A stretch of 9,364 bases of DNA from NCBI GenBank assembly GCA_947177595.1, contig CAMWUZ010000053.1, forward strand, positions 1-9,364, written 5' to 3'. Under the pieces are notes generated by a model. That model did not search any database. It was not told where the DNA came from and saw nothing but the letters and a program-made list of their open reading frames with translations. The position numbers and the translations under genes are program-made. The DNA is from an uncultured Porphyromonadaceae bacterium. GTDB lineage: Bacteria; Bacteroidota; Bacteroidia; Bacteroidales; Muribaculaceae. Positions 5,435-9,364 of this stretch are shown in pieces; positions within the stretch are counted from its first letter, which is position 1; each line of letters starts with the position of its first letter.

Positions 5435-6943
5435 TTATTGCGGACGTGTAGCAGCCCAACCGGGAGTCTGCACGATACCGTAGCCAGCATTGATTTCGCT
5501 CTGAGGTATCGGGAAGATGATATCCGACATATTCGCATCCTCTATCTCATATTCGATAGCAGGCGCATCATAAGCATACAGGTTGGCTGTTTTACCCCAA
5601 CGACGCAGATCCCACAGACGGTGACCTTCCTGGAAAAGCTCACGTGCTCGCTCATCCCTGATAAAGTCCATAATCGCAGCCTTGCCGGAGGGAAGATCCG
5701 CTACAGACGTGATCGCATTGTCACGCATCGCCACAGTCAAGAGAGCATCCTTTGCATCCGTTTCATTGTTAAGCTGGATATTAGCCTCAGCCTGGATGAG
5801 GAACATCTCGGGAGCATTGATAAGGTAGTTTGTCTGGCAGGCAGGGTTTCCACCCTCTACTGCGTTAAATGAACCCTGACCGAATTTACCGCCACCATAC
5901 CAGGGTACCGTTGCGCCATAATCGTCATAGGAAGTGCCGTCCTCATCCGTCCAATACATTATTGATGTGCGGACATCCTCATCACCGTAGAGGGAAATCA
6001 GATAGGGTGAAGGACCGTAGCAGTAAGTTGTGTACAATGTACCGCATGAATTGGCGCTCCAGTTTGTTTTGGTGTCAAGGGCAAGGTAGAAAAGCGACTC
6101 CTTGTTTGACCAGGTGGTCGCATAGAGATTCTCGTATGCGGACGCGGTGGTGGCAAGCTCTGTAATACCTGCAAGATCAAGCGCTTCGGTTGCAGCGTCG
6201 AGCGCTCCTTCATAGTCCTCGAGATAAAGTTTCACACGAGCCATAAGACCATATACTGACGCGGGAGTGAACACTTCACCTGAGCGGCTATACTGGTCTG
6301 CGGCATCGAAAGCTGCAATCGACGCATTGAGGTCATTCAGAATCTGGGTATAGCACTCCCCTACCGATGAACGCTTTACTGCCTGGAATTCCGGCACGGG
6401 AGTATCAACGATAGCGACACCGAGCTCGTTTGAGAAATCCTGACCGTTCACCTTAACCTGATGTCCGAAAGTATTGGTAAGAACGAACATCGCATAGGCA
6501 CGTAGCGCGTATGCTTCCGCCTTATACCGGTAAAGGTCACTTTCATATTCGGGGAAAGAAGGCATCAGTTCATCTGCTCTCTGAATAACACGTGCGGCGT
6601 TATCAATCACCTTATAACCATAAACCCAGATATACTGAAAACCGTAGTAGGTATCCAGATAATTGAATTCATATGATGCATTCTGATGGTTATTATCTCC
6701 GTTCCAATAAATAATATCTGAAGATAGGTCACCGAGAGTTGTCGCATAGTTTCCGGCGAAATAATACTGGCTCAGACGGTAGTACGCGCCATTGAGAGCC
6801 ACGCCTACACCATCCGGGGTGGCAAGAAGAGTCTCATTGTCTGTACCGTCGTAAATATCGGTATCGAGGAACTTGTCACCGCATCCGGTTGATGAAACGG
6901 TGAGCATAAGTCCCGCCATTGCCTTGATAAATATATTTTTCAT
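5435..6943 (-). CDS. SusD/RagB-family outer-membrane substrate-binding lipoprotein
   Basis: This is a complete 502-residue SusD homologue, at the short end of the family. SusD proteins sit on the cell surface as a lid on the SusC barrel and capture the nutrient (glycan, or peptide in RagB). Residues 1-21 form a lipoprotein signal with lipobox STG and Cys21, followed by GDKFLDT, close to the usual start of mature SusD proteins. TPR-like helices appear at about 138-160 (KAEAYALRAYAMFVL) and 236-255. The C-terminal family hallmarks are present: RDERARELFQEGHRLWDLRRWG at 429-450 (shown in the gene; Arg/Glu/Trp pattern typical) and PIPQSEI at 478-484, ending in QTPGW. The ATG at 6943 starts the signal peptide. 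The gene lies 37 nt downstream of susC, so both share a transcript, ended by the terminator at 5335-5385. The substrate cannot be inferred: binding residues differ between family members and no enzyme gene is nearby. Confidence 0.95.
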   Translation of the reverse strand: MKNIFIKAMAGLMLTVSSTGCGDKFLDTDIYDGTDNETLLATPDGVGVALNGAYYRLSQYYFAGNYATTLGDLSSDIIYWNGDNNHQNASYEFNYLDTYYGFQYIWVYGYKVIDNAARVIQRADELMPSFPEYESDLYRYKAEAYALRAYAMFVLTNTFGHQVKVNGQDFSNELGVAIVDTPVPEFQAVKRSSVGECYTQILNDLNASIAAFDAADQYSRSGEVFTPASVYGLMARVKLYLEDYEGALDAATEALDLAGITELATTASAYENLYATTWSNKESLFYLALDTKTNWSANSCGTLYTTYCYGPSPYLISLYGDEDVRTSIMYWTDEDGTSYDDYGATVPWYGGGKFGQGSFNAVEGGNPACQTNYLINAPEMFLIQAEANIQLNNETDAKDALLTVAMRDNAITSVADLPSGKAAIMDFIRDERARELFQEGHRLWDLRRWGKTANLYAYDAPAIEYEIEDANMSDIIFPIPQSEINAGYGIVQTPGWAATRPQ

Positions 6944-6980
6944 AAAACTTGTTTCTTGTAATTGTTTCTAAAAATTGAGT
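6944..6980 (-). promoter_or_regulatory. susC-susD intercistronic spacer with a direct repeat, no Shine-Dalgarno
   Basis: The 37-nt spacer, read on the - strand, is A/T-rich and contains AGAAACAA twice with a 13-nt period (+ strand TTGTTTCT at 6949-6956 and 6962-6969), then TTTT before the susD ATG. No GGAGG-like ribosome-binding site is present, as expected for Bacteroidota, where A-rich upstream sequence helps initiation. No promoter motif was seen, so susD depends on the susC transcript. The repeat may be chance. Confidence 0.4.
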
Positions 6981-9364
6981 TTAGAATGTAACCTGTACAC
7001 CACCTGTGAAGGTGAAAGTCGCAGGATACTGCCATGCAATCACACCATCAGAATATGTTTCGGGATTGTAGCCTACGAAGTCAGATGCGGTCCAGGTGTG
7101 CACATTGTCGAAGGTTGTATAGAAACGAACCTTTTCCATGAATGCCTTACGGGTGAGCTTGGCAGGAAGAGTGTATCCGAAAGTGATATTGCTCAGACGG
7201 AGGAAGCTACCGTTCATCAACCAGCGTGATGAATTTGCCATTGAATTATAGGGATCGCCATAAATATACTGAGGATATTTAGCGTCGGGGGTTTCAGGAG
7301 TCCATGAATTGTCAGCAACAATCTGGAGAGGAGTGCGGAGTGACATACCCCAACCGGTGAATGAGTGACCGGTATCCATCACTTTGGAACCGAGACGGTA
7401 GTTGAACTGCATAGAGAGATCAAAACCGTAAGCATTTGCGTTGAGACCGAACGCACCGAATACTTTAGGCTCGGCGCTGCCTACATAGCGTTTTGCCGCA
7501 GATGTAAACTTGTCTGTTGTCTCATCACCCTCCGCATTGAGATAGTAGAGCGCTTTACCTGTCTCCTTGTCAACACCGGCATATTCGGGCATATAGAACT
7601 GACGGTAAGGACGACCCTCCTCTACTATAGTATATGTATCCTCGATAGAGCCGTTGGCGAGCTTGATAACCTTATTCTTGTTCCATGTTATATTTGCAAA
7701 AACATTGACAGCAATATCATTATTATAGAATACCGCGCTGTTTGCACCGAACTCAACACCGGTATTACGCATCTTGCCGATATTCTGATATTTGCTGCTG
7801 ATACCGGTTACATAAGAGAGCGGCACTGAGTAAAGCGCGTCATCGGTGTCATCATTGTAGAAGTCGAATGTAAATGTGGCACGGTTGAACAGCGAGAGGT
7901 CAAAGCCGACGTCAAACTTCTTTGAGGTCTCCCAGGTAAGATCAGGATTATTGAACTGCACGGGAACCATACCGGGAACACCCGCATAGTTGTAACCAGC
8001 CGCATAATATCCGCGTGAGGCGTAAACGGAAGGTAATGACTGGTTGCCGACAGTACCGTAGCTTACACGGAGAGCGAGATTGGTGAGCGCGCGGTTGCCT
8101 TTGAGGAAATTCTCTTCAGTCACGCGCCATTTGCCGCCGACACTCCAGAAGTTACCCCAGCGGTTATTGGCACCGAACACGGAGCTGCCGTCGCGACGGA
8201 AAGAAGCTGAAAGGTAATATTTGCCGGCATAGCTGTAGTGGAAATCGCCGAAGTATGATGCAAGACGGCTGTCACTCCTGTAATAGCTGCTGTCGCCCCA
8301 TGTACCGGCGGTAGCGAGGTCACGCATACCGAGATATGCAAGAGGGAAGTTTTCACCGGAGTAATATTCATTCCAGTAGGTGATACGCTGCATTTCCTGA
8401 CCTAAGAGGAAATCTACGGAATGATCACCGAAGTTATAATTCCAACCGAGAGTGTTGGTCCATGTGAGAGTTGTAGTGCGGGCGTTATACTGCTGACCGA
8501 GACCGTTGTAAGTCATACCCTGCGGGTTATAGACAGCACTCCAGTAGTTGTACTGACGCTGGTCCATCATATTCACGCCGAAATTGGTCTTAGCCCAGAT
8601 ACCTTTGCCGAAATCCACACGCAGCCAGGGATTTGCCACAAGGGTCTGGTTATTTACAGTGTTGAGATCACCAAGATTGGGATCCATAACGGCAAGAGGG
8701 TTATAGCTTTTAGGATTATAGATTCGGTCTGCACCCTCACCGATATATGGAGAATCCATCGGTGTCATGGTTGAAACAGCTGCCGTAAGCGGTGAAGCCA
8801 TAGTACCTGTTGTAGAAGCAGAGAAGCTCTTATTATCAGAATAGCTGTATGTGGAATTGATACCGACAGATAGGAAACGGTATTTGGTATCGAGGTTGAT
8901 ACGACCGGAATAGCGCTTGTTGCTTGAACCGATCACCAGACCTTCAGCATCATTATATCCCAGGCTTACAAAATAGTTGGTTGTACCTACCGAACCGTTG
9001 AAAGCAAGATTATAGTCTGCGTAATAACCCTTACGGGTAACCTCATCGACCCAGTTCACGTCAGTTTTACCATCCCATTTATAATAATTATTTGCAAAGA
9101 AATCATAACACCAGTCATAAGGACGACCGATACGGGCAGAATATCCTTTTGCAAACATTTCAAGAGTAGTTGCCGCATTGGCGTATTTCATATTGTTGTT
9201 TGCTATCGACGTGAAGCCCTGACGGGTTTCGAAAGTAACGTTGAGTTTTGACTGACCGCCTTTCTTGGTGGTGATGACGATGACACCGTTTGCAGCGCGC
9301 GAACCGTAAATCGCGGTTGCGGCAGCATCCTTGAGCACTGTCACACTCTCGATATCTGCGGGAT
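6981..9364 (-). CDS. SusC/RagA-family TonB-linked outer-membrane transporter, C-terminal part (5' end outside window)
   Basis: This is the energy-dependent import channel that pairs with the SusD protein downstream. 793 residues and a stop are visible, and the frame runs off the right edge, so roughly 200-250 N-terminal residues are missing: signal peptide, carboxypeptidase-like regulatory domain, TonB box and most of the plug. The apparent start, GTG at 9344, is not the start: P-A-D-I-E-S precede it in frame, giving the SusC plug signature DIESVTVLKDAAATAIYGS, followed by RAANGVIVITTKKG. The remainder is a long 22-strand-type barrel rich in Tyr, Asn and Gly, with alternating strand patterns and a C-terminal strand ending in aromatic Phe (GGVQVTF), as needed for barrel insertion. 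No frameshift or internal stop is visible. Family is certain; the transported nutrient is unknown. Its promoter, and any sigma/anti-sigma or hybrid two-component regulator, would lie beyond the right edge. Confidence 0.95.
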   Translation of the reverse strand, partial: PADIESVTVLKDAAATAIYGSRAANGVIVITTKKGGQSKLNVTFETRQGFTSIANNNMKYANAATTLEMFAKGYSARIGRPYDWCYDFFANNYYKWDGKTDVNWVDEVTRKGYYADYNLAFNGSVGTTNYFVSLGYNDAEGLVIGSSNKRYSGRINLDTKYRFLSVGINSTYSYSDNKSFSASTTGTMASPLTAAVSTMTPMDSPYIGEGADRIYNPKSYNPLAVMDPNLGDLNTVNNQTLVANPWLRVDFGKGIWAKTNFGVNMMDQRQYNYWSAVYNPQGMTYNGLGQQYNARTTTLTWTNTLGWNYNFGDHSVDFLLGQEMQRITYWNEYYSGENFPLAYLGMRDLATAGTWGDSSYYRSDSRLASYFGDFHYSYAGKYYLSASFRRDGSSVFGANNRWGNFWSVGGKWRVTEENFLKGNRALTNLALRVSYGTVGNQSLPSVYASRGYYAAGYNYAGVPGMVPVQFNNPDLTWETSKKFDVGFDLSLFNRATFTFDFYNDDTDDALYSVPLSYVTGISSKYQNIGKMRNTGVEFGANSAVFYNNDIAVNVFANITWNKNKVIKLANGSIEDTYTIVEEGRPYRQFYMPEYAGVDKETGKALYYLNAEGDETTDKFTSAAKRYVGSAEPKVFGAFGLNANAYGFDLSMQFNYRLGSKVMDTGHSFTGWGMSLRTPLQIVADNSWTPETPDAKYPQYIYGDPYNSMANSSRWLMNGSFLRLSNITFGYTLPAKLTRKAFMEKVRFYTTFDNVHTWTASDFVGYNPETYSDGVIAWQYPATFTFTGGVQVTF

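Noticed and set aside
5438..5872. 144-codon + strand ORF opposite susD
   Set aside because: Antisense shadow of a well-supported SusD gene; the translation shows no family features or sensible signal/domain structure.
7365..7829. 154-codon + strand ORF opposite susC
   Set aside because: Antisense to continuous SusC barrel sequence; it has no recognisable domain and no promoter or start context.
8421..8774. 117-codon + strand ORF opposite susC
   Set aside because: Hydrophobic-looking translation is a by-product of the Thr/Asn/Tyr-rich barrel codons on the other strand; no independent support.
9342..9344. GTG as a start codon for the SusC gene
   Set aside because: The frame stays open to the window edge, and the preceding residues P-A-D-I-E-S belong to the conserved SusC plug signature; this is an internal valine.

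Overview
The window looks like an ordinary chromosomal stretch from a Bacteroidales-type bacterium (phylum Bacteroidota). Three things point there: a SusC/SusD pair, a TamA-like barrel protein carrying a lipoprotein signal (TamL, the Bacteroidota variant), and promoters of the Bacteroidota type (TTG, about 20 nt, TAnnTTTG) with no Shine-Dalgarno sequences before the starts. Coding base composition is near-balanced and codon use is similar across the large genes. A gut family such as Muribaculaceae would fit, but the family cannot be fixed from this sequence alone.

Layout. From the left edge to 4835 (+ strand) lies a two-gene operon: the C-terminal 851 residues of TamB (cut by the window edge), then complete TamL, overlapping TamB by 23 nt. 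From the right edge back to 5435 (- strand) lies a second operon: the C-terminal 793 residues of a SusC-type TonB-dependent transporter (cut by the window edge), then a complete SusD-type lipoprotein 37 nt downstream. The operons converge on a 599-bp AT-rich region, 4836-5434.

The intergenic region is the most interesting part. It holds, in order on the + strand: an imperfect 12-bp inverted repeat; a weak terminator-like structure after tamL; a very good Bacteroidota promoter (4991-5021); a strong intrinsic terminator only about 40 nt after the predicted transcript start, implying a 65-70 nt RNA; inside that RNA a 10-codon ORF with three TTA leucine codons, whose stop lies in the terminator stem; a second -7 element (5163-5170); a 24-codon ORF for a one-helix hydrophobic peptide; and a bidirectional terminator (5335-5385) that closes both this unit and the susCD operon.

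How the genes work together. TamB (periplasm-spanning, bridge-like) and TamL (outer-membrane Omp85 barrel with POTRA domains) form an envelope-maintenance machine. SusC/SusD form an outer-membrane nutrient importer: SusD captures the substrate at the cell surface and SusC imports it using TonB energy. The substrate cannot be told, because no glycosidase, peptidase or regulator lies inside the window. The small RNA/peptide cluster belongs obviously to neither operon and may be an independent regulatory or small-protein locus.
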